A stretch of 46,479 nucleotides of DNA, from assembly GCA_026417175.1 (NCBI GenBank), contig JAOADT010000014.1, positions 11,519 through 57,997 of the forward strand, in the 5' to 3' direction. Origin of the DNA: Deltaproteobacteria bacterium. GTDB taxonomy: Bacteria; Desulfobacterota; Syntrophorhabdia; Syntrophorhabdales; JANXAF01. Made by a program: the position numbers and the translations under genes. Positions within the stretch are counted from its first letter, which is position 1. Every line of letters begins with the position of its first letter. Shown here piece after piece: positions 16,175 to 24,466 of the stretch. The notes under the pieces are model-generated. The model was given only the letters and a program-made list of their open reading frames with translations. It was not told where the DNA came from and searched no databases.

Positions 16175-17557
16175 ATGAATCTTCCCGAAAAAGTAAAAAA
16201 ATTAGTTATACGGGAAGGTCTCATCAAAAAAAACGATAAAGTTCTACTTGCTATATCGGGTGGTATTGACTCTGTAACGCTCTTCCATATATTAAAAGAA
16301 TTTCACAAAGAGATTCCTTTTGAACTAGGTTTAGCCCATGTTAATCATGGATTAAGGGGAGATGAGTCTGATCGGGATGAACTGTTTGTTAAAAGCATTT
16401 CAGATACCAGTGGAATTCCACTTTTCATTAAGAGAGTCAATGTACGCGAATATATGAGGGCAAAGGGTACCTCGCTCCAGCACGCAGCAAGGGATTTAAG
16501 GTATCAGTCCCTTTTTTCAATTGCTGAAACGCATAATTATAACAAAATCGCGGTAGCACATACGTTGGATGATCAGATAGAGACTTTCTTTTTAAGGATC
16601 CTTAAGGGCACTGGTATACATGGTATTTCATCCATTCCTATAAAGAGGGGGCCTGTAATCCGTCCCTTGCTTTTGACTTCTCGCGAAGAAATAGAAATTT
16701 ACTGTAGGGACAAGAAAATAGATTACGTGGAAGATTCGTCTAACAGGGTTACCACATACCAAAGAAATTACTTAAGGCACTTTGTTATTCCTCACTTTTA
16801 TAAAATAAATCCAAAGTTCCAGGAGAAAGTAATCAATCTTCTTTCCGATTTTACTAACATAAACAAGATGTTCAATGAAAGAGCTAATAAATTTCTTAAC
16901 GACTATTGCGTAATGGATGATAATTCATGCGTATTTAACGTAGAAGATCTTAGAAGTATCGAGAATGAAATTCGTTTTAGGATTTTTGCTAACATTGCTA
17001 GCAAGCTTATAAAAAATTTCATAATTCAAAGAAATCACATACGACTCATAGAAAGACTCATTTTTTCCCAAAAACCCTCTATTTCAGTAAGACTTCCGTC
17101 CGGTATAATTGTAAAAAGGGTTTACGACAAGATCGTATTTGAAAAAGCGAACGAAGGACCTGTTTTACAAAAAACTTTTGAGTTGAAAGAAGGGATTAAT
17201 GAGATACCTGAGCTTAATTTGAGAGTTCAAATCAAAAAGTTTATTAGAACTCCAGAATTTACACCATATACGCAAAATACCAGGTTGGCTTACGTTGATG
17301 GACGTAAAGTAACAAAACTTACATTGAGGACCTTTCGCGACGGTGATAGATTCGTCCCACTGGGGCTTGGGAGTCCTATAAAGTTGAAAGATTTTTTCAT
17401 CAAAAAAAAGATCCCAAAAGATTTGAGAAGACGCATACCATTGATTGTATCGGGGAATGATATAGTGTGGGTTTTAGGAATGAGAATCGATGATCGTTTC
17501 AAAGTGACGGACGAGACAGATCTCATACTATCACTAGAGGCCTCGCCTTCGGATTGA
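16175..17557 (+). CDS. tilS: tRNA(Ile)-lysidine synthase
   Basis: TilS converts C34 of the tRNA(Ile) CAU anticodon to lysidine, so that it reads AUA. The PP-loop SGGIDS near residue 29 binds ATP. LAHVNHGLRGDESDRDE, the AVAHTLDDQIETFFLRILKGTG segment and RNYLRHFVIPHF are typical of TilS. The C-terminal substrate domain is complete, with TLRTFRDGDRF and LKDFFIKKKIPKDLRRRIPLI. ATG 16175 or the GTG at 16172 could start it; there is no clear ribosome site. It lies close to ftsH, a neighbourhood also seen in other bacteria. It ends the block; the next 620 bases carry no gene. Confidence 0.95.
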   Translation: MNLPEKVKKLVIREGLIKKNDKVLLAISGGIDSVTLFHILKEFHKEIPFELGLAHVNHGLRGDESDRDELFVKSISDTSGIPLFIKRVNVREYMRAKGTSLQHAARDLRYQSLFSIAETHNYNKIAVAHTLDDQIETFFLRILKGTGIHGISSIPIKRGPVIRPLLLTSREEIEIYCRDKKIDYVEDSSNRVTTYQRNYLRHFVIPHFYKINPKFQEKVINLLSDFTNINKMFNERANKFLNDYCVMDDNSCVFNVEDLRSIENEIRFRIFANIASKLIKNFIIQRNHIRLIERLIFSQKPSISVRLPSGIIVKRVYDKIVFEKANEGPVLQKTFELKEGINEIPELNLRVQIKKFIRTPEFTPYTQNTRLAYVDGRKVTKLTLRTFRDGDRFVPLGLGSPIKLKDFFIKKKIPKDLRRRIPLIVSGNDIVWVLGMRIDDRFKVTDETDLILSLEASPSD

Positions 17558-17565
17558 CAAGTGAG

Positions 17566-17582
17566 AAATCTCATCGAGATTT
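17566..17582 (+). terminator. possible weak terminator of tilS
   Basis: A perfect 7-base stem (AAATCTC / GAGATTT) with a 3-base loop starts 9 bases after the tilS stop. It is AT-rich and lacks a clean T-run, so it is only a candidate. Confidence 0.3.
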
Positions 17583-18117
17583 TCCATCAATTTGTCTTTA
17601 TGGGGGTTTTAGAATATCACCGATTAAGATCTGCATAAATGAGCCTAAAAAAGGCGAGCTTATTTTGGCTTAGATTTACAAGAATGGATGTATTCTAGTT
17701 GCGATTTTTAAAGATTATTGTAAGCCTGGAATAAAACTAAGTAGAAAATGTATTCTAAAATAGTTAAAGTAAGCTGAGTTTGAAAAATTTGATTTCAAAA
17801 AGGTATAAAAAATCCTCTGTAGAAGGTATTTTTAGGTAGTTTAATATTAAAGAATGCCTAAAAGAGGTTAGTTTTCTATTCAATTTTTTCTCAGAGTTGA
17901 TTTAAAAGACTTTTTATACGAAAACGGGCAGGATTAAAATTTTTCTAATTAATTCTCCACGAAAAATAGATAGAACTTATCACTTGGGTTCAATACGGCT
18001 AAGTAATGTTATTTCAGCAAATAAAACGGCAAGCCTAATTTGTGAGGTTCTGCACTATCAGATTTATGTTTCTAACAAACTTTTGTAAGGTCTTGGCGAT
18101 TCATATAAATATTCTTC

Positions 18118-18145
18118 TTGACAAAGAGATGCGGGATATCGTAAT
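18118..18145 (+). promoter_or_regulatory. sigma-70-type promoter of the aspartate aminotransferase gene
   Basis: A perfect -35 TTGACA (18118-18123) is followed after 16 bases by CGTAAT (18140-18145), which matches four of six -10 positions. Transcription would start near 18152, leaving a short leader with the AAGGAG ribosome site (18166-18171) before the ATG at 18178. Confidence 0.5.
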
Positions 18146-18177
18146 TAGGTTCAAATTTTTACAAAAAGGAGAAAGGT

Positions 18178-19368
18178 ATGCTTTCAACTCGAGCAAAATC
18201 CTTAAAACCTTCGCCTACACTTGCGATATCGGCAATGGAAAAGACTTTAAAAGCAAAGGGTATAGATGTAGCGGGTTTTGGAGCGGGGGAGCCTGATTTT
18301 CCTACACCTGACCATATAAAAGAAGCAGCAATAAAGGCTATAAATGATAACTTTACTAGATACACACCTGCAACAGGTACGGATGAATTGAAAGATGCAG
18401 TTATGGATAAGTTTAAAAGAGACAATGGGCTAAGCTATACAAGAGAGGAAGTTATAATAACGTGTGGGGGAAAGCACGCCCTATTTAACCTTTTTCAGGC
18501 CATATTGGATGACGGAGATGAAGTCATAATACCTGTCCCTTACTGGGTTTCTTATCCTGCCATGGTAGAACTTTGTGGAGGGAAGCCAGTATTTCTTGAA
18601 ACATACGAAGAAGACGAATTTGAAATAGATGTTAAGAGATTGAAAAGCCTTGTAAATCCTAGAACCAAGGCCATCGTACTGAATTACCCTTCAAATCCAG
18701 CAGGATCTGTATATAGCACAAAGACTTTGGAAGAAGTGGGAAAAATCGCTGTTGAAAAGAATCTATTGATTATTTCAGACGAAATTTACGAAAAAATTGC
18801 TTATGAAGGCTACAATCATATTAGCATCGCGAGCATTGATGAAAAAGTCAAGGAGAGAACTATCATTTGTCACGGCGTTTCTAAAACCTACTCAATGACC
18901 GGTTGGAGAATAGGGTTTGCTGCAGGAAATAAAGATATCATAAAAGCAATGGGAAACATTCAGAGCCAGAGCACTTCGAACCCAACGTCGATTTCTCAGG
19001 TGGCAGCGCTTGCTGCTCTCACGGGTCCACAAGAACCGGTTAAGCAAATGGTTGCCGAATTCTTAAAAAGAAGAGACTATATCGTTCGGGAACTAAACGC
19101 AATTCCAGATATAAAATGTTTTAATCCTAAAGGTGCTTTTTATGTATTTCCTAATTTTAGTTCTGCACTTGGAAAGAAACATGGGGATAAAATGATAAAT
19201 TCGTCCACATCCCTTACAGAAGTACTTCTGGAATCTTATCATGTCGCTGTAGTTCCAGGTGTGGAGTTTGGGAAAGAAGGTTATTTACGACTTTCTTTCG
19301 CAACCTCTATGGATGTAATTGAAAAAGGCTTGAAGAGGATTAAAGAGGCTATATCATCTCTGAAGTAA
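18178..19368 (+). CDS. class I aspartate aminotransferase (AspC/AspB type)
   Basis: This PLP enzyme transfers the amino group between aspartate or glutamate and 2-oxoacids. It has the fold type I pattern: the N-terminal FGAGEPDFPTPDHI, the PLP-phosphate region TCGGKHALF, the YPSNPAG motif, SDEIYEKI, and the Schiff-base lysine K236 in VSKTYSMTGWRIG. The C-terminal arginine region is in GYLRLSFATS. At 396 residues it is full length. It has its own promoter and an AAGGAG site, and sits alone between tilS and motA. Specificity for aspartate rather than another amino acid is inferred from overall resemblance. Confidence 0.92.
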   Translation: MLSTRAKSLKPSPTLAISAMEKTLKAKGIDVAGFGAGEPDFPTPDHIKEAAIKAINDNFTRYTPATGTDELKDAVMDKFKRDNGLSYTREEVIITCGGKHALFNLFQAILDDGDEVIIPVPYWVSYPAMVELCGGKPVFLETYEEDEFEIDVKRLKSLVNPRTKAIVLNYPSNPAGSVYSTKTLEEVGKIAVEKNLLIISDEIYEKIAYEGYNHISIASIDEKVKERTIICHGVSKTYSMTGWRIGFAAGNKDIIKAMGNIQSQSTSNPTSISQVAALAALTGPQEPVKQMVAEFLKRRDYIVRELNAIPDIKCFNPKGAFYVFPNFSSALGKKHGDKMINSSTSLTEVLLESYHVAVVPGVEFGKEGYLRLSFATSMDVIEKGLKRIKEAISSLK

Positions 19369-19382
19369 TACTCAAAATACGC

Positions 19383-19409
19383 TCAAGAATTTCTTTTTTC
19401 TGACGATAA
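19383..19409 (+). promoter_or_regulatory. sigma-28 (FliA)-type promoter of motAB
   Basis: TCAA (19383-19386), an exact 15-base spacer, then GACGATAA (19402-19409) match the flagellar sigma-28 consensus TAAA-N15-GCCGATAA at 3 of 4 and 7 of 8 positions. It lies 36 bases before the motA ATG, downstream of the aspartate aminotransferase stop. Two other sites of the same type occur at 22766 and 45129. Confidence 0.6.
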
Positions 19410-19445
19410 TAACTTCAGAGCCACAATGCGCTGGGAGGTAAACAC

Positions 19446-20321
19446 ATGCTCGTGATGGTAGGGATAGTTGTAGTCCTAGGAGCAGTCTTAGGTGGTTTTG
19501 CTGAAGCGGGTGGCCCATTTCCCGTTCTAATACAGATAGGCGAATTTATGATCATAGGCGGGGCTGCTCTTGGCACTCTTATAATATCCGCTCCCCCTAA
19601 TCTCCTTAAGAAAATCATAAATAGGGTTATAGGACTTCTAAAAGGAAACAAAATAAATAAAACGGTGTACCTAGAGCTTCTGAAGCTTCTTTATGAGTTA
19701 TTTCAAGTTATAAGAAAAGACGGGCTTATTGCCTTAGAGTCACACATTGAGAGACCCAAGGAGAGCCAGATATTTCAAAAATATCCGAAGTTTCTCAATA
19801 ACCACCACCTTATGAATTTTTTAACGGACACATTAAGATTAATAATAATGGGTGGGGTTTCCCCACATGAGATTGAGATGCTAATGGATCAAGATATTGA
19901 GCTCCACCATACAGAAGGTGCAAAGCCCGGAATTATTCTTTCGAAAATTGGTGACGCTATGCCAGGACTAGGAATAGTAGCGGCAGTTTTAGGAATTATA
20001 ATTACAATGCAGGCAATAGGAGGACCGGCAGAGCAAGTGGGTAAAAAGGTTGCAGCCGCACTGGTCGGGACCTTCCTTGGGGTTTTCATGTGCTATGGTT
20101 TCTTACAACCAATAGCTACGAATATAGAACTGACTAATGAAGATGAGACGAGACTTTTTGAAGTTATAAAGAATGGGATAATTTGCACTGCGAAAGGATT
20201 TAATCCTATAGTGGCGATTGAGTTCGCGAGAAGATCTATCTCCAGCGATTTCAGACCGAGTTTCGAAGAAATGGAAGCATACGTCAAGGGACAGCAAGGG
20301 GGCCAGAAAAGTGAAGGATAG
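19446..20321 (+). CDS. motA: flagellar motor stator protein MotA
   Basis: MotA forms the ion channel and rotor-contacting part of the flagellar stator. The N-terminus (MVGIVVVLGAVLGGFAEAGG) and the IIGGAALGTLIIS helix are typical. The cytoplasmic loop carries charged residues, and the later helices contain AMPGLGIVAAVLGI with the conserved proline, then GPAEQVGKKVAAALVGTFLGV. It has 291 residues and a GGGAGGT ribosome site 6 bases before the ATG. It overlaps motB by 11 bases. Other flagellar structural genes are not in the window. Confidence 0.95.
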   Translation: MLVMVGIVVVLGAVLGGFAEAGGPFPVLIQIGEFMIIGGAALGTLIISAPPNLLKKIINRVIGLLKGNKINKTVYLELLKLLYELFQVIRKDGLIALESHIERPKESQIFQKYPKFLNNHHLMNFLTDTLRLIIMGGVSPHEIEMLMDQDIELHHTEGAKPGIILSKIGDAMPGLGIVAAVLGIIITMQAIGGPAEQVGKKVAAALVGTFLGVFMCYGFLQPIATNIELTNEDETRLFEVIKNGIICTAKGFNPIVAIEFARRSISSDFRPSFEEMEAYVKGQQGGQKSEG

Positions 20322-21132
20322 CGATAAGGTACCCCCCATCATAGTAGTGAAGAAGAAAAAAGGGCATGGTGGACACCATGGAGGAGCTTGGAAAGTAGCA
20401 TATGCGGACTTTGTAACTGCTATGATGGCTTTGTTCATAGTACTATGGATTATGAGCCAAAGCCAGTCAATAAGGGAAGCCGTTGCAGCATATTTTAAGG
20501 AACCTGGTGTCTTCACTTCTGGAAAACAGGGTGGAATTATGCCTGGTGAGCCTTTGATTTTTCCAAAGAATCCCCCGATTTCTGGAGATCCGCATGAAAG
20601 AGAAATTACAAAGCTGAGGGAAGAGGGTAAGAAATTGGGGGAGATGATAGCTTCATATCCTGCATTTGAGAAATTCAGAGATAGAATTGAGATAAATGTG
20701 GCGGAAGATGGGATGCGGATAGAGTTAATAGAAAACTCAGAGGGGCTTTTTTTTGACATAGGAAGCGCTAAGGTTAAAAAAGAGACAGAAGAGCTTTTGA
20801 GAATGATCGCAGGTGAATTGGGTAAGCTCGAAAATGAGATTGTCATTGAGGGACATACGGACGCTAGACCATACATAACCCCAGGTTATTCGAACTGGGA
20901 ACTGAGTGTAGATAGAGCAAATGCCGCAAGGAAGATCCTCGAAGAAAATGGACTTAGAAAAAATCAAGTAATAATGGTGAAAGGTCTCGCCGACAGAGCT
21001 TTAAAGAACCCTGAAAAACCTTTAGATTTTTCTAACAGAAGAGTGGCAATTGTAGTAACTATCCCAAAGGGGAAAAACCATTTGAAAAGAGAAGAAGCTG
21101 GTATTGGAGTAAAGCTACAAAAAATTAATTAA
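20311..21132 (+). CDS. motB: flagellar motor stator protein MotB
   Basis: MotB anchors the stator to peptidoglycan and supplies the ion-carrying aspartate. I chose GTG 20311 because an AAGGGGG site precedes it; the open frame extends further upstream but inside motA. The basic N-terminus (KKKKGHGGHHGG) is followed by one membrane helix with D33 in YADFVTAMMALFIVLWIM. The C-terminal OmpA-like domain has IEGHTDARPY and NWELSVDRANAARKIL, ending with DFSNRRVAIVV. At 273 residues it is full length. It overlaps motA by 11 bases and is 13 bases from the HD-GYP-like gene. Confidence 0.95.
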   Translation: MKDSDKVPPIIVVKKKKGHGGHHGGAWKVAYADFVTAMMALFIVLWIMSQSQSIREAVAAYFKEPGVFTSGKQGGIMPGEPLIFPKNPPISGDPHEREITKLREEGKKLGEMIASYPAFEKFRDRIEINVAEDGMRIELIENSEGLFFDIGSAKVKKETEELLRMIAGELGKLENEIVIEGHTDARPYITPGYSNWELSVDRANAARKILEENGLRKNQVIMVKGLADRALKNPEKPLDFSNRRVAIVVTIPKGKNHLKREEAGIGVKLQKIN

Positions 21133-21145
21133 TATAGGTGAACTT

Positions 21146-22306
21146 TTGAGTTATAGAATTGCTGTTTTTACGGAAGAAACTGACATCAGAAACAGGATAA
21201 GCAAAGAAGGTCTATCCGAATTTCAGTTTTTCGTATCGGACAAACTCAGTGAGTTTGTTTCCATCATACGGACTTTTAAGCCCGATGCGATATTAATTGA
21301 CGATTCATTCATGAGTTCATCGCCTGAAAGCTTGCTCGGAACTACAATCGTTGAAAGGCTACAATTGGTATTAGTAATAATTTTGATCTATTCCGAAGTA
21401 GAAAGGTTATTAGAGAGTAAATGGGTGAAATATGCCCGGGATGTGATACGAAGAGACGAACTGTTTTTACCTCTCTTAGAGAAAAGGCTTATAAACCACA
21501 TCGAAACTCAGAGACTGAGGCTTAAAGTTTTAGAATTGGAGACAGTTCTAGAGCACAAAAGAGAGGTAATTAAAGATTTCGAGGAACTTTTACTTGATAT
21601 TCTAGATTTGCGTGTACCGGGAATAAAAGAAAGAGCCTTACTTTCAAGGGAAATTGCTGAATACTTGTCCCAAAAGATAGGTCTTTCCGAAGAAGAAAAA
21701 GAAGAATTAGTACTGGCAGCCCTTTTACGTGAAATTGGAAAAATAGGACTTCCTGAAGAGGCTCTAAATGTTAAAGAGGATGACATAATGTCTGAAAAAA
21801 TTAGGTTACACAGGTCCCACGCTCTTATTGGAAAAAAAATTCTCTCGTGTCTGAAAGTATGTCCCAATGTTGCGACTCTTGTGGGGGAGCAGTACGAAAG
21901 GTTCGACGGAGAAGGTTTCCCCCAAGGATTGAGAGGAAACCAAATGTCTGTTAAGGCCTTGATATTACAGGCAATAACATTCTATGAAGAACAACTAACA
22001 AGAGGTTTTGACAGGGAAGCTATTCTTGATTCTATTCACTCTGCATCGAGACGGATTCTTGAGCCCACCATTGCCAGCTATATTGCGGAATATGTTTTAG
22101 ACAAAGAGATAAAACTCAACGGCACAATCCTAAAAGTGCCAATACATGAGCTTAAACCAGGAATGGTAATTGCAGAAGATCTTTACTCTGTCAATGGGAC
22201 AAAAATTCTTTCCAAGGGTTCAAAAATAACAGAACACATACTCATGATAATTGACGAAAGAAAAAACGTTGACCCTATTATAGGGTCTGTCTACGTTTAT
22301 AAATAG
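21146..22306 (+). CDS. degenerate HD-GYP protein with receiver-like N-terminus
   Basis: The C-terminal half has the HD-GYP fold, which normally hydrolyses c-di-GMP using a two- or three-iron site. Here the HD of the HDxGK motif reads R195-E196 ([11 protein letters not shown]), the HHE segment reads Q249-Y250-E251, and GYP reads GFP (257-259). The metal ligands are therefore mostly gone and the protein is probably inactive, perhaps a binding or regulatory protein. Residues 1 to about 115 look like a reduced receiver domain ([11 protein letters not shown], with D52/D53). The tail ([14 protein letters not shown]) is typical of HD-GYP regulators. The start is TTG 21146, supported by AGGTG five bases upstream. 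It follows motB by 13 bases and overlaps the NUDIX gene tail to tail by 29. Confidence 0.82.
   Translation: MSYRIAVFTEETDIRNRISKEGLSEFQFFVSDKLSEFVSIIRTFKPDAILIDDSFMSSSPESLLGTTIVERLQLVLVIILIYSEVERLLESKWVKYARDVIRRDELFLPLLEKRLINHIETQRLRLKVLELETVLEHKREVIKDFEELLLDILDLRVPGIKERALLSREIAEYLSQKIGLSEEEKEELVLAALLREIGKIGLPEEALNVKEDDIMSEKIRLHRSHALIGKKILSCLKVCPNVATLVGEQYERFDGEGFPQGLRGNQMSVKALILQAITFYEEQLTRGFDREAILDSIHSASRRILEPTIASYIAEYVLDKEIKLNGTILKVPIHELKPGMVIAEDLYSVNGTKILSKGSKITEHILMIIDERKNVDPIIGSVYVYK
22271..22287 (-). terminator. hairpin terminator of the NUDIX gene, inside the convergent overlap
   Basis: GACCCTA-TTA-TAGGGTC is a perfect 7-base inverted repeat. Its loop (22278-22280) is the TAA stop codon of the minus-strand NUDIX gene. 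Read on the minus strand the stem is followed after four bases by TTTTTT, as in an intrinsic terminator. On the plus strand the same bases code for residues near the end of the HD-GYP-like protein. Confidence 0.6.
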
Positions 22307-22718
22307 AAGGATGAATGCCAGCATCTACATAGTCAAAATAGTCATCAATAATTTTTCTATGGTCGAAAGCGATTATGCTAGGTAAGGTACATCTATAGAA
22401 CACGTTTGCATTTTTTGCATCATCTTTACCCCTTAAATTACCAGAGCCTGTGGCAATGAATACTACAGATACAATATGAAATCTCTCATCTCTCCTGGGG
22501 TCAGAATATGCATGAAAAAGCTCCAGGAGGTCGATATCTAACGATGTTTCTTCCTTCGCTTCTCTTATAGCAGCTTCTTCTAAAGTTTCTCCCACTTCCA
22601 CAAAACCTCCCGGTAGGGCCCATCCGTACGGAGGGTTTTTCCTTTCTATGAGAACAATTCCACCTTGGTATTCAATTATAATATCGACAGCTAAAAGAGG
22701 TGTTTTTATGTTTCGCAT
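22278..22718 (-). CDS. NUDIX hydrolase
   Basis: This is a nucleoside-diphosphate-X hydrolase. The NUDIX box is complete: [25 protein letters not shown], fitting Gx5Ex7REUxEExGU. It is preceded by [17 protein letters not shown], and [19 protein letters not shown] follows. ADP-ribose-type or nucleotide-sugar substrates are typical for such members, but the substrate is not readable. I chose ATG 22718 (146 residues, normal size). ATG 22739 and ATG 22796 are in frame, but the last would leave only 5 bases to the divergent PilZ gene. The 3' end overlaps the HD-GYP-like gene. Confidence 0.9.
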   Translation of the reverse strand: MRNIKTPLLAVDIIIEYQGGIVLIERKNPPYGWALPGGFVEVGETLEEAAIREAKEETSLDIDLLELFHAYSDPRRDERFHIVSVVFIATGSGNLRGKDDAKNANVFYRCTLPSIIAFDHRKIIDDYFDYVDAGIHPSIYKRRQTL

Positions 22719-22765
22719 AGAGCTTATGTATGTTAACATCCTATTGCTCTTGTTGCAAATTAACT

Positions 22766-22792
22766 TAAAAAAGTATCTTGTTAGACCGATAA
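22766..22792 (+). promoter_or_regulatory. sigma-28 (FliA)-type promoter of the PilZ gene
   Basis: TAAA (22766-22769), an exact 15-base spacer, then ACCGATAA (22785-22792) match TAAA-N15-GCCGATAA at 4 of 4 and 7 of 8 positions. Transcription would start near 22799, only about three bases before the ATG at 22802. No ribosome site is visible, so the mRNA may be leaderless. Confidence 0.65.
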
Positions 22793-22801
22793 TCATAGAA
22801 A

Positions 22802-23470
22802 ATGATTGGTCCCGGAAAATCCGTTAAGATTGTATATGACTTAGACATAGTAAAAGAGGAGATAATTTTAAGGAATTCCTTTGTTTATGATGTGAAAGGG
22901 GACAAAATCATAGTTTCGCAAACTGATCCAGCATTTACCGAAGATGACATAGGCAGATTTGTAATCGTGACTTACGTAGAAAGAGAAAAGAAGAAATTTT
23001 TAAGATTTGGCCTCGATGCAGAAGTTGTGGAAATAAGGAAGGATGTAAAATTTGAAAACGGGATTACAAAGGAGGCTGTTGTGATAAGGCAATTGAATAA
23101 ACCATCCCCGTACAATTTGAGAAGATATGCCAGAATTCAAGTTCCTTCCTCGATAAATATCAAGTTTTACGTGAATGATGAAAATGTTCCTCTCCTTGAC
23201 CTGTCTATAGGTGGCGCTTGTTTTTCTTATCATAAGGTACCATTATTCTCAGAAGGAGATAAACTCAAATCTACGATTATTACGGAAACAAGATCCTTCG
23301 ATTTAGAAACGAAGATTGTTAGATTAGATAGATTAAGCTTTCCAGGAAAAGACATATATCGAGTATCTTCTGAATTTTTTAATACCCCTGCGCATGTAAA
23401 AAGGGCTTTGACAACCATTCTTTTCGAAATAGAAAAGGTACTGAGGTGGACTCAAGGAGAAAGAGATTGA
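22802..23470 (+). CDS. PilZ-domain protein, YcgR-like
   Basis: This is a likely c-di-GMP receptor that tunes flagellar motor output. The N-terminal half (about 1-100) resembles the YcgR-type beta domain. The PilZ domain shows the binding residues R107-R108-Y-A-R111 (RxxxR) and D133-L-S135-I-G137-G138 (DxSxxG). It has 222 residues and no membrane helix. It is placed next to motAB and an HD-GYP relative, and its upstream sigma-28-like site fits a flagellar brake. The start is ATG 22802, which has no ribosome site. YcgR itself is longer in enteric bacteria, but the two-domain layout agrees. Confidence 0.9.
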   Translation: MIGPGKSVKIVYDLDIVKEEIILRNSFVYDVKGDKIIVSQTDPAFTEDDIGRFVIVTYVEREKKKFLRFGLDAEVVEIRKDVKFENGITKEAVVIRQLNKPSPYNLRRYARIQVPSSINIKFYVNDENVPLLDLSIGGACFSYHKVPLFSEGDKLKSTIITETRSFDLETKIVRLDRLSFPGKDIYRVSSEFFNTPAHVKRALTTILFEIEKVLRWTQGERD

Positions 23471-23833
23471 ATCTGTGGTTCTCTTTGAAAGGCTAATGAC
23501 TAAAAAGATTTTATTCTTTGACTTTTTTGTCAATTCCACCAGAATACGTAACTGAATTCGTGACTCAATAATATGAAAAATAGCTCTTTAGATTAAAGCT
23601 TTTTTGGATTAATTTTAGATTTGAACTCTGCAGGTGTAATGTAATATCATACCATTTGAATTTAATCTGGTTATGAATTTTTGGTTTTGCCCAAAGTGCG
23701 GATGATGAGAAATAGTCTTTATTTCTCTAATTTGACACATGAATCGGGTTTTTTAAACCAAGGAAAAAAAAGGTATAGCTGGAACTTTTCTAAAGTTTTT
23801 AAAAAAGATTAAATTAAAATCAAGGGGTATCAG
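23471..23833 (+). other. gene-free stretch between the PilZ and phosphatase genes
   Basis: No gene or RNA gene is seen in these 363 AT-rich bases. Small inverted repeats occur: TTGAC-T6-GTCAA at 23518-23533, which could end the PilZ transcript, and GGTTT-TTT-AAACC at 23747-23759. TTGAAC (23621-23626) and TAATAT (23642-23647) form a poor promoter-like pair. An AAGGGG ribosome site stands before the next ATG. Confidence 0.45.
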
Positions 23834-24466
23834 ATGAAAATTTTCGTAATCAGACACGGAGAAACAGAATGGAACAGAGAAGAGATTTTTAGGGGAAAAA
23901 GAGATATTCCTCTCAATGAAAATGGAAGGGATCAAGCTAAAAAGACCGCAATTTTTCTTGCCCCATTTAGAATAAATCGAATTTATTCAAGTCCTCTTGT
24001 TCGAGCTAAAGAAACCGCCTCAATAATAGGAGAAAGTCACAGTGTGCCTGTAGAGATTGCGGAAGAGTTTTCGGACATGAATTTTGGTACTTGGGAGGGT
24101 CTCTCTTTACGAGAAGTGCAAGACCTGTACCCAGAAGAATTTAATAAGTGGAAAAATAACCCGCAGGGATGGAAGGTGGAGGGTGCAGAAACCTTGAAGG
24201 ACGTAAGAAGGCGGGTTTTCAAAGGACTGAAAAAACTGATAAAGAATGCTCAAGACAATGATAAAATTGCCCTAGTTACACATAGGGTGATATGCAAAAT
24301 TATTGCAATGATTTTTCTTGGAATTCCTAATAGTGGTTTTTGGCGTGTAAAATTCGATCCTGCATCTGTTAGTATATTCGAAAAAAACGATGTGGGTTTT
24401 ACTACAACTTTAATAAATGGGACATTTCATCTGAAAGATGCTTCTTTTTCCTATAAGGATTTCTGA
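23834..24466 (+). CDS. histidine phosphatase family protein (CobC / phosphoglycerate mutase-like)
   Basis: This is a phosphatase or mutase using a phospho-histidine. The N-terminal RHGET motif gives the catalytic His8 and its arginine; LVRAKETASII, FSDMNFGTWEGLS and VTHRVICKIIAMI supply the remaining pocket, including the second histidine. At 210 residues it fits alpha-ribazole phosphatase or a cofactor-dependent phosphoglycerate-mutase-like phosphatase. Without cobalamin neighbours the substrate is open. The start is ATG 23834 with AAGGGG upstream. Its last 16 bases overlap the convergent PP-loop gene. Confidence 0.88.
   Translation: MKIFVIRHGETEWNREEIFRGKRDIPLNENGRDQAKKTAIFLAPFRINRIYSSPLVRAKETASIIGESHSVPVEIAEEFSDMNFGTWEGLSLREVQDLYPEEFNKWKNNPQGWKVEGAETLKDVRRRVFKGLKKLIKNAQDNDKIALVTHRVICKIIAMIFLGIPNSGFWRVKFDPASVSIFEKNDVGFTTTLINGTFHLKDASFSYKDF

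Larger units (their letters stand above)
17558..18177 (+). other. gene-free stretch between tilS and aspC
   Basis: I found no credible gene and no tRNA fold in these 620 AT-rich bases. A stem AAATCTC-ATC-GAGATTT (17566-17582) lies just after tilS, with an outer GACAA/TTGTC pairing (17556-17560 with 17592-17596); it may be a weak terminator. A second imperfect hairpin lies at 17642-17670. A 10-base word TATTCTAAAA (17751-17760) has its inverse at 17607-17616, and ATGTATTCTA occurs at 17688 and 17748. A promoter for the next gene is at 18118. Confidence 0.5.

Noticed and set aside
17558-18177. Search for tRNA or other structured RNA in the longest gene-free stretch
   Set aside because: No cloverleaf, CCA end or strong GC-rich structure was found; only short AT-rich stems.
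18042-18296. 84-codon open frame across the promoter and start of the aspartate aminotransferase gene
   Set aside because: It overlaps a well-supported gene in another frame and has no ribosome site.
20103-20876. 257-codon open frame on the minus strand
   Set aside because: It runs opposite motA and motB and is Ser/Pro/Ile-rich without a fold pattern; the length comes from codon bias of the sense genes.
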